DNA of 64,000 nt, taken from Phytohabitans flavus (GTDB taxonomy: Bacteria; Actinomycetota; Actinomycetes; Mycobacteriales; Micromonosporaceae). The stretch lies in assembly GCF_011764545.1 (NCBI RefSeq), contig NZ_AP022870.1:7570001-7634000 (forward strand), written 5' to 3'. A program made the translations under genes and the position numbers. Each line of letters starts with the position of its first letter. Position 1 is the first letter of the stretch. Positions 24,476 to 33,706 of the stretch are shown piece by piece. Below the pieces are notes generated by a model, which saw nothing but the letters and a program-made list of their open reading frames with translations, made no database searches and had not been told where the DNA came from.

Positions 24476-25036
24476 GACAGTGCCGGGGGCGGGTCCTGCC
24501 TCGCAGGCCACGGTGCGGATGCCGACCGGGGCACTGGTGCGTACCGGGATGTTGCAAACGTTGGTGCCCGCAGTGACGAGCGTCAGCGAGCCGGGCGCGC
24601 CCCGGGTCACCACCAGGAGCGGGTCGCGGTCGGGGACGACGATCACGCTGTACTGCCAGCTGCCGGCACAGAGCGGGGTGTCCGAACGGACCTCGGCCGT
24701 CTCGCCCCGGGGCAGCATGCCCGAGGTGTTTCGGAGCAGCGCCATCACCTGTGTGGCGCTCGGCTGGCCATGGCACAGCACCGCGGTGGTCTCGCCGAAC
24801 GTCGGCGTCGCGCTCGGCCCGCCAGTCGGCGGCAGGTCGGAGGCGACCGGCGGAGGGGAGTCGGTGGGCGGCGCCGTCTTCGGCGAAGGGACCACGCTGC
24901 CAGGCGGGTCACGCAGCTCGGGTGGGAGGCCACAACCCGAGGCCAGGGCGGCGACCGCGAACGCGGCGGCACCGGCACGCACGGCGGCGGTGATCACGGC
25001 GGCACCGCTACGCGCGGCGCGGGCATGGGCAGGCAC
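24473..25036 (-). CDS. Secreted lipoprotein, unknown function
   Basis: A 187-residue protein starting at GTG 25036 with a GAGGAG ribosome site. The signal peptide ends in lipobox ALASGC; a Pro/Ser/Thr-rich linker (residues about 40-80) precedes a compact C-terminal domain with cysteines in VLCHGQ, PLCAGSW, NVCNIPV and VACEAG. Those four cysteines could form two disulphides outside the cell. No family is recognised. Its end is immediately upstream of pheA. Confidence 0.72.
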   Translation of the reverse strand: MPAHARAARSGAAVITAAVRAGAAAFAVAALASGCGLPPELRDPPGSVVPSPKTAPPTDSPPPVASDLPPTGGPSATPTFGETTAVLCHGQPSATQVMALLRNTSGMLPRGETAEVRSDTPLCAGSWQYSVIVVPDRDPLLVVTRGAPGSLTLVTAGTNVCNIPVRTSAPVGIRTVACEAGPAPGTV

Positions 25037-25134
25037 GCGGCTCCTCGAACATCAACGGGCGTCGTTGGACGGCCGGAGCGGCCACGGTCCATAGTAGGGG
25101 GATACGGCCGTTAAATGGCGATCGCGGGTGTGTC

Positions 25135-25593
25135 TCACACTGCGCAGAAGAACGTCAGCGACCCCGACACCTCGCCGCCGTCGTGCAACGGAGTGGCGAT
25201 CGCATCGACGGTGGCCGCCTCGTCCTCGCGCGCTGCCTGGACCCGCAGGAGGCCCCGCGCCAGCCGACCGGACGAGATGGCGAGCATCGGCGGGATCTTT
25301 TCGATCTCGGTGTCGGGCAGCTCGATGCGCGCCTGGGTGAAGTCGACAAGGTGGAGCACGCCCTCGAACAGGCTCTCCCCCACGACGTCGACCGGGCTGC
25401 CCAGGCCGAGCAGCTGGCAGGCCGACTCGGAGATCGCGACGATCGCCATCTCGGGGTCGATCAGCATGCACGGCTCGGCGGCCGCGGCGACGGTGGGCGC
25501 CCAGAGCTCAAGGCTGCCAAGCTGCTCCGGCTGTATTGTCGCGCGGGCTTCCGGCACGAACGCTTCCGAAATGGAGAGTTCGACGTGCGCCAC
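25135..25593 (-). CDS. PAS-like domain protein
   Basis: A 152-residue protein made almost only of a PAS-like fold: EPCMLIDPEMAIVAISESAC, QLLGLGSPVDVVGESLFEGV and a final strand SGSLTFFCAV. It has no kinase, HTH or membrane segment. GTG 25593 has GGAGG six bases before it. It may be a stand-alone sensory or interaction module; ligand and partner are unknown. Confidence 0.7.
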   Translation of the reverse strand: MAHVELSISEAFVPEARATIQPEQLGSLELWAPTVAAAAEPCMLIDPEMAIVAISESACQLLGLGSPVDVVGESLFEGVLHLVDFTQARIELPDTEIEKIPPMLAISSGRLARGLLRVQAAREDEAATVDAIATPLHDGGEVSGSLTFFCAV

Positions 25594-25702
25594 TCCGCGC
25601 CTCCAATACGCTCCGCCGGCCCACCGCTACGCTAACCGGTCTCGGCACTCAACGCCGACCCGATCCTTCCGGCGGGTTTGTCCGGTACGGCTGGCTGGGA
25701 CG

Positions 25703-26359
25703 CTACCGGCGGGAGCCCTTCTTGTCAGCGGCCGTTCGGCCCTCCTCGTACCACCGGTAGTTGGCCGCCGACCGGTACGGAGCGTTTAGCCAGGTGGACG
25801 GGTGACGAGCGACCCGGGAAAGCTTTTCCGCCGTGGCGGGTGTGATCTTCTGCCCACCGGCCACGAGCAGGCGGTCGAGCTCCCGGTGGGTCGCCACGAG
25901 GCAGTCCTTGGGCAGCCCGTACACACTGATCTGGCCCGAACCCACGAAGGTCAGCACGGGGGTGACCGGCACGGTCATGCCGACCGCGGCTGTGAGGGCC
26001 TTGCTCGCACGCTTGGCGTCGCGCCGCGCCTCGGCGAAGTAGGCCGGGCGCTTGCCGTTGATCTGCACCACGTCTCCGGCGATCATCACGCGGGCGCGAC
26101 CGTGGTCGGCGACGGTGACGGCGAAGATGCCGCTCGGGCCGATCGCCAGGAAGCCGGCGCGCTCGTCGCGCGCCCGTCCCTCGACGTCGAGGACGACGGG
26201 CGCGTCATTCCGCGGCCAGTCGACGACGTGCCATGCGGGGCCGAGGTGGTCGAGGCGGGTGAGAGCGCGGGCACCCGCGGCCTCCACACGCCGCGCGTCG
26301 CGCTCGGCGCGCCGCCTGCGGGCCCACTCAAGGGCGGTTGGTCGAACCGCTTCGAGCAT
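25703..26359 (-). CDS. NERD-like (nuclease-related) domain protein
   Basis: A 218-residue basic protein. LGPAWHVVDWPRNDAP then GFLAIGPSGIFAVTVADHGR matches the core strands of NERD-type domains. A basic C-terminal tail (EEGRTAADKKGSRR) follows. The ATG at 26359 is the first good start; the frame is open upstream to a TTG at 26464, but that extension looks non-coding. DNA binding or processing is possible but not shown. Confidence 0.6.
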   Translation of the reverse strand: MLEAVRPTALEWARRRRAERDARRVEAAGARALTRLDHLGPAWHVVDWPRNDAPVVLDVEGRARDERAGFLAIGPSGIFAVTVADHGRARVMIAGDVVQINGKRPAYFAEARRDAKRASKALTAAVGMTVPVTPVLTFVGSGQISVYGLPKDCLVATHRELDRLLVAGGQKITPATAEKLSRVARHPSTWLNAPYRSAANYRWYEEGRTAADKKGSRR

Positions 26360-26599
26360 CGCTGACTGGTCGTCGCTCGTCGGGCCCTGGCCAGCGGGGG
26401 GTAGCGCCCGCTGCGGGGGACAGCACGACGCGCGGGGAAGACGGTCATCGCGGACCTCCGGCAAAAGGTCTCTCTAGTTGTGGTTTCACTACCGTACGTG
26501 GTTGAGCGGGTACTCAAGAAGGAGTGACCGGGAGATGAGTGGGGATGAATGCCGCATTCACGACCCGCCTCTTTTGTCAGATGGTGCTACCTGACTGAC
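26360..26599. other. Intergenic region before arcA
   Basis: Divergent control region of about 240 bases between the NERD-like gene and arcA. The arcA -10 element lies at its right edge. I saw no clear repeat or small gene in it. Confidence 0.4.
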
Positions 26600-26605
26600 T
26601 ACGCT
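26600..26605 (+). promoter_or_regulatory. -10 element of arcA, leaderless type
   Basis: TACGCT with seven bases to the GTG at 26613. Confidence 0.55.
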
Positions 26606-26612
26606 GACCATT

Positions 26613-27812
26613 GTGGCCCATTACGTGGACAGTGAGGTTGGAAGACTCGTCACAGTGCTCCTCCACCGTCCGGGGCCTGAGCTGGCCCGGCTGACCCCGC
26701 GAAACAACGACTCGCTGCTCTTCGACGCGATCCCCTGGGTGGGCCGGGCGCAGGAAGAACACGACGCCTTCGCGGGCGCCCTGCGCGATCGGGGAGTCGA
26801 GGTCCTCTACCTGAGCACGCTGCTTGCCGAGACGCTCGCGATCGACGAGGCGCGGGCCGAGCTGACCGGCTTGGTACTCGCCGACGCGCGGCTGGGCGAC
26901 ACCCTGCGCCGGCGGGTGGCCGACCACCTGAGCTACCTGGACCCGGCGGGACTGTCCGGTGTGCTCATCGCCGGGCTCGCCCACGAGGAGCTGCGCGGCC
27001 GCACCGGAGGGCTGGTCTACACCCTCATGGACACGCACGAGTTCATCATCGACCCGCTGCCCAACCTGCTCTTCACCCGCGACTCGTCGGCGTGGGTACA
27101 GGACCGGGCCGCGGTGACCAGCCTCGCCATGCCGGCCCGGCGGCGGGAGACCACGCTGCTGCACACGATCTACCGGCACCATCCGCGCTTCGCCGGTACC
27201 CAACTCCTGTACGAGCCGGCCCTCGAACCCATCGAGGGTGGCGACGTCCTGCTCCTCGCGCCGGGGGTCGTGGCGGTCGGCGTGGGGGAGCGCACCACCC
27301 CGGCCGGTGCCGAGCGGCTGGCCCGGCAGATCTTCGCCGACGGGTTGGCGCACACGATCCTTGTCGTGCCGATCGCCCAGGAGCGGGCCACCATGCACCT
27401 CGACACGATCGTGACCATGGTCGACGTCGACGCCGTGCTGATGTACCCGAACGTGGCCGGCGCCCTCACCGCGTACACGGTGGTGGCCGGCGACGACGGC
27501 GAGCTACAGGTGGACGGGCCGGCACCGTTCCTGGCAGCGGCGGCCGACGCGATGGACCTCGACGCGCTCCGGGTCATCGACACCGGGCTCGACCCCGTGA
27601 CCGCCGAGCGGGAGCAGTGGGACGACGGCAACAACACGTTGGCCATCCAGCCGCGCCTGTGCGTGGCCTACGAGCGCAACGTGGGTACAAACGCCCAGCT
27701 CGAACGCGCGGGCATCGAGGTGATCCCGATCCCCGGGTCCGAGCTGGGCTCCGGTCGCGGCGGCCCGCGGTGCATGTCCTGCCCGATCGTCCGCGAACCG
27801 CTGAGGCCCTAG
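26613..27812 (+). CDS. arcA: Arginine deiminase
   Basis: Hydrolyses arginine to citrulline and ammonia. It has the full set of motifs: [28 protein letters not shown], the catalytic His in [11 protein letters not shown] and the catalytic Cys in [17 protein letters not shown]. At 399 residues it is full length. GTG 26613 lacks a ribosome site but has a leaderless-type promoter. No arcB, arcC or arcD is next to it, so the downstream ATP-yielding steps are not encoded here. It is the second guanidino-modifying enzyme of the window after ddaH. Confidence 0.96.
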   Translation: MAHYVDSEVGRLVTVLLHRPGPELARLTPRNNDSLLFDAIPWVGRAQEEHDAFAGALRDRGVEVLYLSTLLAETLAIDEARAELTGLVLADARLGDTLRRRVADHLSYLDPAGLSGVLIAGLAHEELRGRTGGLVYTLMDTHEFIIDPLPNLLFTRDSSAWVQDRAAVTSLAMPARRRETTLLHTIYRHHPRFAGTQLLYEPALEPIEGGDVLLLAPGVVAVGVGERTTPAGAERLARQIFADGLAHTILVVPIAQERATMHLDTIVTMVDVDAVLMYPNVAGALTAYTVVAGDDGELQVDGPAPFLAAAADAMDLDALRVIDTGLDPVTAEREQWDDGNNTLAIQPRLCVAYERNVGTNAQLERAGIEVIPIPGSELGSGRGGPRCMSCPIVREPLRP

Positions 27813-27835
27813 CCGCACGGGGCTTAGCCAGCGGC

Positions 27836-28714
27836 TCAGCGCAGGGTCAGCTGGCGGCCCAGCAAGCCCTGCTTGGCGCGTCGAGCGGTCGCGTCGAGCG
27901 GGCTGTCGTCGGCGAGCACGTCGCTGTACCGCTTGGCGAAGTCGGCCAAGGGCGCTTCCCACTCCGCCGCCTCCGGGTCGCGGGGGATGTCCCACACCGG
28001 GACCAGCCGCCCGTGCGCGCGGAACATGCCGGCGAACTTCGTGTTTTCCCCCAGCAGCAGGTCGCCCGCCCCGGCGAGCCGGGCGAGGGCGTTGAGCGCG
28101 GCGTCCTCGTCGTCGGGCAGCACCCAGCGCACGTGCCCCTTCTCGGGGACCCGGCACCAGTACGCCGCCTTCGCCGCCGCCAAACGCACGGTCGGGTAGA
28201 TCGAGGCGTTGGCCCGCTCCAGCGACGCCTTGACGTTGGGGTCGTCGGCGGCGTCGGCGTCCAGCCAGAACTCGAACGTGTCGTGCATGGTCACGTCGAG
28301 CGCGCCGTCGACCAGGATGTCCTGGAGACGGGGCCCCTCGCCGGGCAGGGCGGGCACGGCGACGGTGCCGCCCGGCTCGGTCTCCAGCGCGGAGAGCAGG
28401 GCGACGGCGAGATCGCGGGAGATGTCGCCGGACTGCACGTGGCGCTGGAGCCCGACGAAGACCCGGCCGTCCGGCTTGGTCATCGCCGGCCACGCCATCG
28501 GCAGCACCGTGGCCAGGGTGACGGACCGCTCGCCGTACTTCGTCACCAGCTCGGGGGTCAGCCGCAGGGGCGCTGACGCGGCCGGGACAAGCTCACGCAG
28601 CGCGATCCACTCGGCCTCGTCGGCCAAGCCCTCGAACGGACGGGGTACGAAGATGTCGCGCAGCTTCTGGCGCTTCGGCGCCGCCTCGGCGGAGTTCTTT
28701 CGACGCTTACTCAC
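27836..28714 (-). CDS. DUF5926 family protein
   Basis: A 292-residue actinobacterial protein. It begins with a basic stretch (SKRRKNSAEAAPKRQKLRDI) from GTG 28714 and continues IFVPRPFEGLADEAEWIALR. It has no membrane segments and no catalytic motif I can name. TAGGCT lies eight bases before the GTG. Confidence 0.85.
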   Translation of the reverse strand: MSKRRKNSAEAAPKRQKLRDIFVPRPFEGLADEAEWIALRELVPAASAPLRLTPELVTKYGERSVTLATVLPMAWPAMTKPDGRVFVGLQRHVQSGDISRDLAVALLSALETEPGGTVAVPALPGEGPRLQDILVDGALDVTMHDTFEFWLDADAADDPNVKASLERANASIYPTVRLAAAKAAYWCRVPEKGHVRWVLPDDEDAALNALARLAGAGDLLLGENTKFAGMFRAHGRLVPVWDIPRDPEAAEWEAPLADFAKRYSDVLADDSPLDATARRAKQGLLGRQLTLR

Positions 28715-28722
28715 GGCGGTCC

Positions 28723-28728
28723 AGCCTA
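28723..28728 (-). promoter_or_regulatory. -10 element of the DUF5926 gene, leaderless type
   Basis: TAGGCT with eight bases to GTG 28714. Confidence 0.45.
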
Positions 28729-28767
28729 GGCTCTATGCGCGCGGCGCGGGGGCAAAGGCGCGGGCGG

Positions 28768-29232
28768 TCACGGACTTTCCCGCCGATCGTGGTCGAGGCT
28801 GCCGGACAGCTCGGCCCAGACGCTCTGCCCGAGACCGTCGCGGTCGACGCCCCACCGGTCGGAGAGGGCGGCGACGATGCTGAGCCCGCGCCCGTCGATG
28901 GCGTCCGCCGCGATCGCTCGGATCCGCGGCTGCTCCGTCGCGCCGCCGTCGGTGACCCGCACCTCGACCGTGTCGCGGTCGACCTCCTGGTCGGAGCCCG
29001 CCGGCCGCAGCCGCCAGGCCACTCGGACCACGCCGCCGGGCAGCGGGGTGGCGTGGCGCACGGCATTGCCGACCAACTCGGCCAGCACGGCGACGGCGTC
29101 TGCGAGGAGGGTGGGGTGGACCGCGTTACGAAGCTCGGTGGTGAGGCGTTGGCGGGCGATCCGCGCCCCGCGGGGATGGTGCGGGATGACTACACACCAG
29201 GCTCGCTCGGCCAGTGCCATCGAGACCACCAT
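28768..29232 (-). CDS. RsbW-like ATP-binding protein
   Basis: A 154-residue GHKL ATPase domain. The N box is LAELVGNAVRHATP and the G1 region is VTDGGATEQP...DGRGLSIVAALSD. Members act as anti-sigma factors or Ser/Thr kinases toward anti-sigma antagonists. ATG 29232 has GGAGG upstream. It follows the soluble histidine kinase gene by 18 bases, so the two are probably one operon. No sigma factor or antagonist is nearby. Confidence 0.88.
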   Translation of the reverse strand: MVVSMALAERAWCVVIPHHPRGARIARQRLTTELRNAVHPTLLADAVAVLAELVGNAVRHATPLPGGVVRVAWRLRPAGSDQEVDRDTVEVRVTDGGATEQPRIRAIAADAIDGRGLSIVAALSDRWGVDRDGLGQSVWAELSGSLDHDRRESP

Positions 29233-29250
29233 CGTGCCTCCTGCCCTCAC

Positions 29251-30711
29251 CTATCCGCGCGGGAGTCGCACCTCTGCGACGGTACCGCCCCCTTCGCGGG
29301 GACGGAGGGACACCCACCCGTTTTGTCGCTCGACAATCCTTCTAACGAGATAGAGGCCCAAACCGGTCCCCGGATACCTCCTCCGGTCTCCCTGCTCGCC
29401 CTGCCAGAACCGATCGAACGCCCGCTCGACGTGCTCCGGTCGTACCCCGATGCCGCGATCGCTAACCCGGAAAACCACCGTGCGCTCCTCCGCCTCGGCG
29501 GTCACCTCCACAAAGGTGCCGGGATTCGAGTACTTCTCCGCGTTGGTCGCCAGCTCGGTGAGGACGGTGGTCATGCTCGCCCGGTCGCCATACGCCTTCG
29601 GGAGGTCGTCGGGAAGGTCGAGGGTGAGCCGCCGGCGCGAGTCCGCAGGGAGGGCGACGGCCGCCGTGCGCAGGGCATCCACGAGGTCGAACGGCGTGGG
29701 TGGGGCGCCGCCCACCTGACCGCCGTCGTTGGCCGCGGAGAGCAGGCGGTCGACGAGGCGGGCCAGCTCGCCGGCCCGCAGCCCGATCACGCGGGCGGCC
29801 TCCAGCCGGTCAAGCTCCGAGAGCGAATCCCAGTGATTACTGAGCGTATCCGCGTATCCCTTGATGACGGTCACCGGCGTACGAAGCTCGTGGCTGGTCA
29901 CCGCGACGAAGAGATCGCGGTCGTGGTCGCGCCGGTATTGGTCAGTGGTGTCACGGAAGGTGACCACCCGTGACCCATACGTCCCCGGGAGCTCGCCCGC
30001 CGTGACCTTCAGCCAGCGGCCGTCGTCGAGCCGGTGATCGAGCACCTGGCCGGGGGTCGGCAGCGGGAACGGCAGCCGCTCGCCGAGCATCTTTTCCGCC
30101 GGGAAGCCGGTGACCTGCTCGGCGGTCGGATTCCACAGGCGGATGCGCAGGTCGCGGTCGACCACCGCGAGACCGTCGGCGAGCGCCGCGACCACCGGCC
30201 CGCTGCCGTGCACGGGTAGGCCGGCCTGGTCGCCGTAGAGGTGGGCGATGCAGCTGGCCAGGTAGGTCATCAGGGAGTGGTGCTCGGCGGTCGCGCCGCC
30301 CGCGGCATCGGCGAAATACGCATACAGGCTGCCGATCGTCGCGCCACTGATCTCCGCGCGCGCGTGCATCGCGCGGTGCAGGCCCCGGGCGCGCAGCTGG
30401 AGCGCGAAGCCGGCCTCGAACGCGGTGGCCGTCAGCTCGCTCGACTGCGCGCCGGCCAGCAGTCGCGCGTTTGCCGGGGAGCCCGGATTGACAGGGCGCC
30501 CCAGCGTCCAGTCGGTGGCCCCGCTCGCGGCGATGACCCGGCCGCCGGACGGCCCATACTCCACGAAGGTCATCCCGTCGGCGTGCAGCGCCCGCTGGCC
30601 GAGGCCGAGTAGGTCGCCCACCACAGGCAGGCCGGACACGCCTGACCTGGCCATCTCGACGACGGCAGCCTGGCCGACGATCAGAGCGGCGTAGTCAGGG
30701 CTCGGTGGCAT
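29251..30711 (-). CDS. Cytoplasmic sensor histidine kinase with PAS domain
   Basis: A 486-residue kinase without transmembrane segments. An N-terminal GAF-like region (residues about 20-170) is followed by a PAS domain (GLAVVDRDLRIRLWNPTAEQ). HisKA follows with VAVTSHELRTPVTVIKGYAD (phospho-acceptor His), then HATPase_c with LATNAEKYSNPG, DRGIGVRPE and GTGLGLYLVRRIV. No response regulator is adjacent; the next gene encodes an RsbW-like ATPase. It probably senses an internal signal. Confidence 0.92.
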   Translation of the reverse strand: MPPSPDYAALIVGQAAVVEMARSGVSGLPVVGDLLGLGQRALHADGMTFVEYGPSGGRVIAASGATDWTLGRPVNPGSPANARLLAGAQSSELTATAFEAGFALQLRARGLHRAMHARAEISGATIGSLYAYFADAAGGATAEHHSLMTYLASCIAHLYGDQAGLPVHGSGPVVAALADGLAVVDRDLRIRLWNPTAEQVTGFPAEKMLGERLPFPLPTPGQVLDHRLDDGRWLKVTAGELPGTYGSRVVTFRDTTDQYRRDHDRDLFVAVTSHELRTPVTVIKGYADTLSNHWDSLSELDRLEAARVIGLRAGELARLVDRLLSAANDGGQVGGAPPTPFDLVDALRTAAVALPADSRRRLTLDLPDDLPKAYGDRASMTTVLTELATNAEKYSNPGTFVEVTAEAEERTVVFRVSDRGIGVRPEHVERAFDRFWQGEQGDRRRYPGTGLGLYLVRRIVERQNGWVSLRPREGGGTVAEVRLPRG

Positions 30712-30797
30712 GCCCCGAGTCTGCCCTGTGGGACTCCCGTTTCGCTATCACCGCGCTTTCTCTATCCCACACGGTGTCCGTCCCGGTTTCTGGAGAT

Positions 30798-31133
30798 CTA
30801 CAGCACGCGGGCCGGCTGTCCGCCCTCGCTGACCAGCTCACGGCCGGTGGCGGCCCAGTCCTGCATGCCGCCGTCCAAGTTGCTCACATTTTCCCAGCCG
30901 TTGCCGAGCAGGTAGGCCACCACCTGGCCGGAACGCCCGCCGGAGCGGCAGACGACGACGATGTCGCCGTCGGTGGGCAGCTCGGACAGGCGGGCGGGGA
31001 TGTCCATCATGGGCACGTGGTGGGCGCCGGGTGCGTGGCCGGCCTCCCACTCGTCACGCTCGCGCACGTCGAGCAGGTAGGCGGTGGCGGGGATCTCCGC
31101 CGTGGTCACCGTGGGAATGTGAGGTCCGAACAC
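30798..31133 (-). CDS. Rhodanese-like domain protein
   Basis: A 111-residue single rhodanese domain. The active-site loop is VVVCRSGGRSGQVV, with Cys as the persulfide carrier; YLLDVRERDEWEAGHAPGA is the CH2A motif region. GTG 31133 is chosen because TAGAGT lies seven bases upstream; GTG 31142 is the alternative. It probably transfers sulfur; a partner is not evident. Confidence 0.93.
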   Translation of the reverse strand: MFGPHIPTVTTAEIPATAYLLDVRERDEWEAGHAPGAHHVPMMDIPARLSELPTDGDIVVVCRSGGRSGQVVAYLLGNGWENVSNLDGGMQDWAATGRELVSEGGQPARVL

Positions 31134-31140
31134 AGGCCCC

Positions 31141-31146
31141 ACTCTA
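31141..31146 (-). promoter_or_regulatory. -10 element of the rhodanese gene, leaderless type
   Basis: TAGAGT with seven bases to GTG 31133, just downstream of the first LCP stop. Confidence 0.5.
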
Positions 31147-31147
31147 A

Positions 31148-32056
31148 CTACAGTTTGTTGATCCACTTGGGGTTGGCGTTGGCCCATTGGGGTACCTCCG
31201 CCCGCTTCAGGGCCGCGAAGAGGTCCGGGGCGGGGTCGTCCAGCAGCGCGTACGACGTGCCGCCGACCGTCTCCAGGTGGGCCGGGACCTGGAGGCCCAC
31301 GAGGTCGTCGGCGCGCATGCCGTGCATCGCGAAGATCAGATCCTGGAGCGGTACCCCGTTGGTGTCCACGGTCAGCGACGACCCGACAGTCCGGATCAGC
31401 TGGTCCAGCTTGATCGGGTTGGTGACCATGCCGTTCTCGCCAACCTTCACCACGATGGCCTTGAGCAGCTGCTGCTGGTGCCGCTGCCGGTCGAAGTCGC
31501 CGCCCGGCAGGTCGTACCGCTGGCGGGCGTAGTCCAGCGCCAGCGCGCCGCTCATCTGGTGGCAGCCGAGGTCGAAGACATGGCCGGTGTGGATCGAGCG
31601 GGTCGGCGTGTCGACGCACATCGTCACGCCGCCGAGCAGGTCCACCACCCGCTGGAAGCCGGAGAAGTCGACGATGGCGGCGCCGTCGAAGCTGACGCCG
31701 GTGAGCCCGGTCAGGGTGGCGGAGAGCAGTTGCGTCCGCCCGTACGCGAACGCCGCATTGATCTTGTCGGTGCCGCGGCCCGGGATCTCCACGCGCAGGT
31801 CGCGCGGGATCGAGATCAGATACGCCTTGTCGTGCCCGGCGGGGATGTGTGCGATCACGATGGTGTCCGCCCGCTCCCCGTCCTCCGGGTCGTTCGCCCG
31901 CAGGTCAGTGCCGACCAGGAGGTAGTTGAGCGGCCCATCCGTGGCCGTAGCGCGCTGGCGGGCGGCGTCGTCGAGCAGCCGCTCCTGGGCGACCGAGCGC
32001 TCGTATCGCGATACGAGCACGCGCAGCCCCACGCTGCCCGCCACGGACATCAGCAT
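31148..32056 (-). CDS. LCP family glycopolymer transferase, N-terminus uncertain
   Basis: LytR-CpsA-Psr enzyme that attaches secondary cell-wall polymers to peptidoglycan. The LCP domain shows LNYLLVGTDLRAND, ADTIVIAHIPAGHDKAYLIS, IPRDLRVEIPGRGTDKINAA and ALDYARQRYDLPGGDFDRQR. ATG 32056 falls inside the membrane anchor. The same frame continues upstream through the rest of that helix and a Pro/Gly-rich cytoplasmic segment to a stop near 32200, but that stretch has no ATG, GTG or TTG. CTG 32167 is the best non-standard start; a lost base is another explanation. Confidence 0.88.
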   Translation of the reverse strand: MLMSVAGSVGLRVLVSRYERSVAQERLLDDAARQRATATDGPLNYLLVGTDLRANDPEDGERADTIVIAHIPAGHDKAYLISIPRDLRVEIPGRGTDKINAAFAYGRTQLLSATLTGLTGVSFDGAAIVDFSGFQRVVDLLGGVTMCVDTPTRSIHTGHVFDLGCHQMSGALALDYARQRYDLPGGDFDRQRHQQQLLKAIVVKVGENGMVTNPIKLDQLIRTVGSSLTVDTNGVPLQDLIFAMHGMRADDLVGLQVPAHLETVGGTSYALLDDPAPDLFAALKRAEVPQWANANPKWINKL

Positions 32057-32169
32057 GAGCGCGAGGCCGATACCGATGGCGAGCTTCGCCCAGCCGGGAG
32101 CCGGCGGCCGACCGGGTGGCCCCGGCGCCCCTGGTTCCCGCTCGATCGTCGACGTCGTCCCTCCCAGAC

Positions 32170-32399
32170 CCGGCGGTGGCCGCTAAGCCCAGGCTAGGTC
32201 CGATTTACGGAGAGAGTGCCGATTTCAGCGAACGCCCGCACATCGCGCGCCCGGGTTTGGAGCCCGGGTCGGCCGCGGCGGCGGCCTCACCGCCAGCCGA
32301 GGTTTGGTCGTGAACCGCGCAGGGTGAGGCCGCGGGAGCGACGGTCTGGACCACCGCGGACATCGCGGTAGCTCATATCTCGATCTTGAAATTGATCTT
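32170..32399. other. Intergenic region between two LCP genes
   Basis: About 230 bases. It contains a CCCGGG...CCCGGG inverted repeat at 32250-32268. I saw no credible small gene or clear promoter. Confidence 0.35.
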
Positions 32400-33587
32400 C
32401 TAGGTCTTCGCGGTGAACTGCGGGTTGTTGAGCACGAACTCGGCGAGTCGGCCGTCGCGGACGGCCGCCAGCATCTGCAGAGACTCGTCGGTGAGCTGCT
32501 GGTAGTCGACGCCGCCGACCTTGACCGTATTGAACTTGCCGGCGTTGGTCTTGACGAGCACCAGGTCGTTGGCGGCTACGCCGCGCAGGGTGAAGACGAA
32601 GTCTTCGACCGGGATGCCCTGGGTGTCGAGCACGAACGCCTTGCCCGCCGCCTTGATGACGTCGTTGAGCTTGAGCGGGTTGGTGATCACGCCCTTGCTC
32701 GTCGCCTCCTTGGCGATGGCCTTGATGAGCTGCTGCTGGTGGCGCTGGCGGCCGTAGTCGCCGTCGGAAAGGCCCTTACGGATGCGGGCGTAGTCGAGGG
32801 CGAGCTCGGCGGACATCCGGCGGCACCCCTTCTCGTGCACGACCGGCTTGGCGCCCGGCGGCAGGTCCTGGATGCCGACGCCCTCCTTGTACCAGAGCTT
32901 GTAGATCTTGCCGGTCTTCTTGTCGATGCCCAGGTGGATCGACTCGGCGCGCTCGTCGACGCACATGTTGACGCCGCCCAGCGTCCTGACCACCTTCTCG
33001 AAGCCGGCGAAGTCGATGATCGCCGCGCCGTTGAACTTGATCCCGGTGATCGTGTGCACGGTCTGGGCGAGCGAGTCGACGCCGCGAGCCCGCTTCTCCA
33101 GCTCGGTGCCGGGACCCTGGTAGCCGTACGAGAAGGCGGCGTTGATCTTGTCGGTACCGCCGTTGAAGCCGGTCTTCGAATACGCCGGGATCTCCACCCG
33201 CCAGTCGCGGGGGATCGAGACCAGGTAGGCCTGGTCGTGCGAGGCGGGGATGTGCAGCACGACGATCGTGTCGGCCAGGACGGCCGTCTCGGAGCTGCCC
33301 TTGGGCCGGGCGTCGATGCCGACCAGCAGCATATTGACCGCGCCCTTGATGTCGTTGCCACCGGGCTGGCCGGCCGCGGCCGCGGCACCGCCGAGCAGGT
33401 TGGTGGTCTCGATGTTGGACGTGGCGTTGCCGATGATGACGCGGGCGCTGACGATCGCGGTGCCGCTACCCATCATGAGGACCGCGCCGAAGATGACCGC
33501 CAGGCGCGCCCAGAGCGGATCCCGCCGGCGCTTGCGCGGAGTGGTGACGTCCATCCCGGGGCGCCGCTGCCCGCGCTCCACCTGCAT
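32400..33587 (-). CDS. LCP family glycopolymer transferase
   Basis: A 395-residue LytR-CpsA-Psr protein. A basic cytoplasmic start (PRKRRRDPLWAR) precedes one membrane helix (LAVIFGAVLMMGSGTAIVSA). The LCP domain has VNMLLVGIDARPKG, ADTIVVLHIPASHDQAYLVS, IPRDWRVEIP, GGTDKINAAF and LALDYARIRKGLSDGDYGRQ. An insertion of about 30 residues around CVDERAESIHLGIDKKTGK is longer than in its neighbours. ATG 33554 is an alternative start. A TATCTT hexamer 35 bases upstream suggests a leadered transcript. Confidence 0.94.
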   Translation of the reverse strand: MQVERGQRRPGMDVTTPRKRRRDPLWARLAVIFGAVLMMGSGTAIVSARVIIGNATSNIETTNLLGGAAAAAGQPGGNDIKGAVNMLLVGIDARPKGSSETAVLADTIVVLHIPASHDQAYLVSIPRDWRVEIPAYSKTGFNGGTDKINAAFSYGYQGPGTELEKRARGVDSLAQTVHTITGIKFNGAAIIDFAGFEKVVRTLGGVNMCVDERAESIHLGIDKKTGKIYKLWYKEGVGIQDLPPGAKPVVHEKGCRRMSAELALDYARIRKGLSDGDYGRQRHQQQLIKAIAKEATSKGVITNPLKLNDVIKAAGKAFVLDTQGIPVEDFVFTLRGVAANDLVLVKTNAGKFNTVKVGGVDYQQLTDESLQMLAAVRDGRLAEFVLNNPQFTAKT

Positions 33588-33662
33588 TCTGGGTCCGATC
33601 GCTGGGGGTCAGGTCCAGCCGGCAAGATACAGCCACTGGAGAGATTGAAGGTTAACAGCAGA

Positions 33663-33692
33663 TGGCGTAGCCGGAAAGTTCCGGCTACGCCA
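33663..33692 (-). terminator. Terminator of the third LCP gene
   Basis: TGGCGTAGCCGGAA and TTCCGGCTACGCCA form a perfect 14-base-pair stem with a two-base loop, 15 bases past the LCP stop. Confidence 0.75.
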
Positions 33693-33706
33693 CCGACGGT
33701 TGTCGA

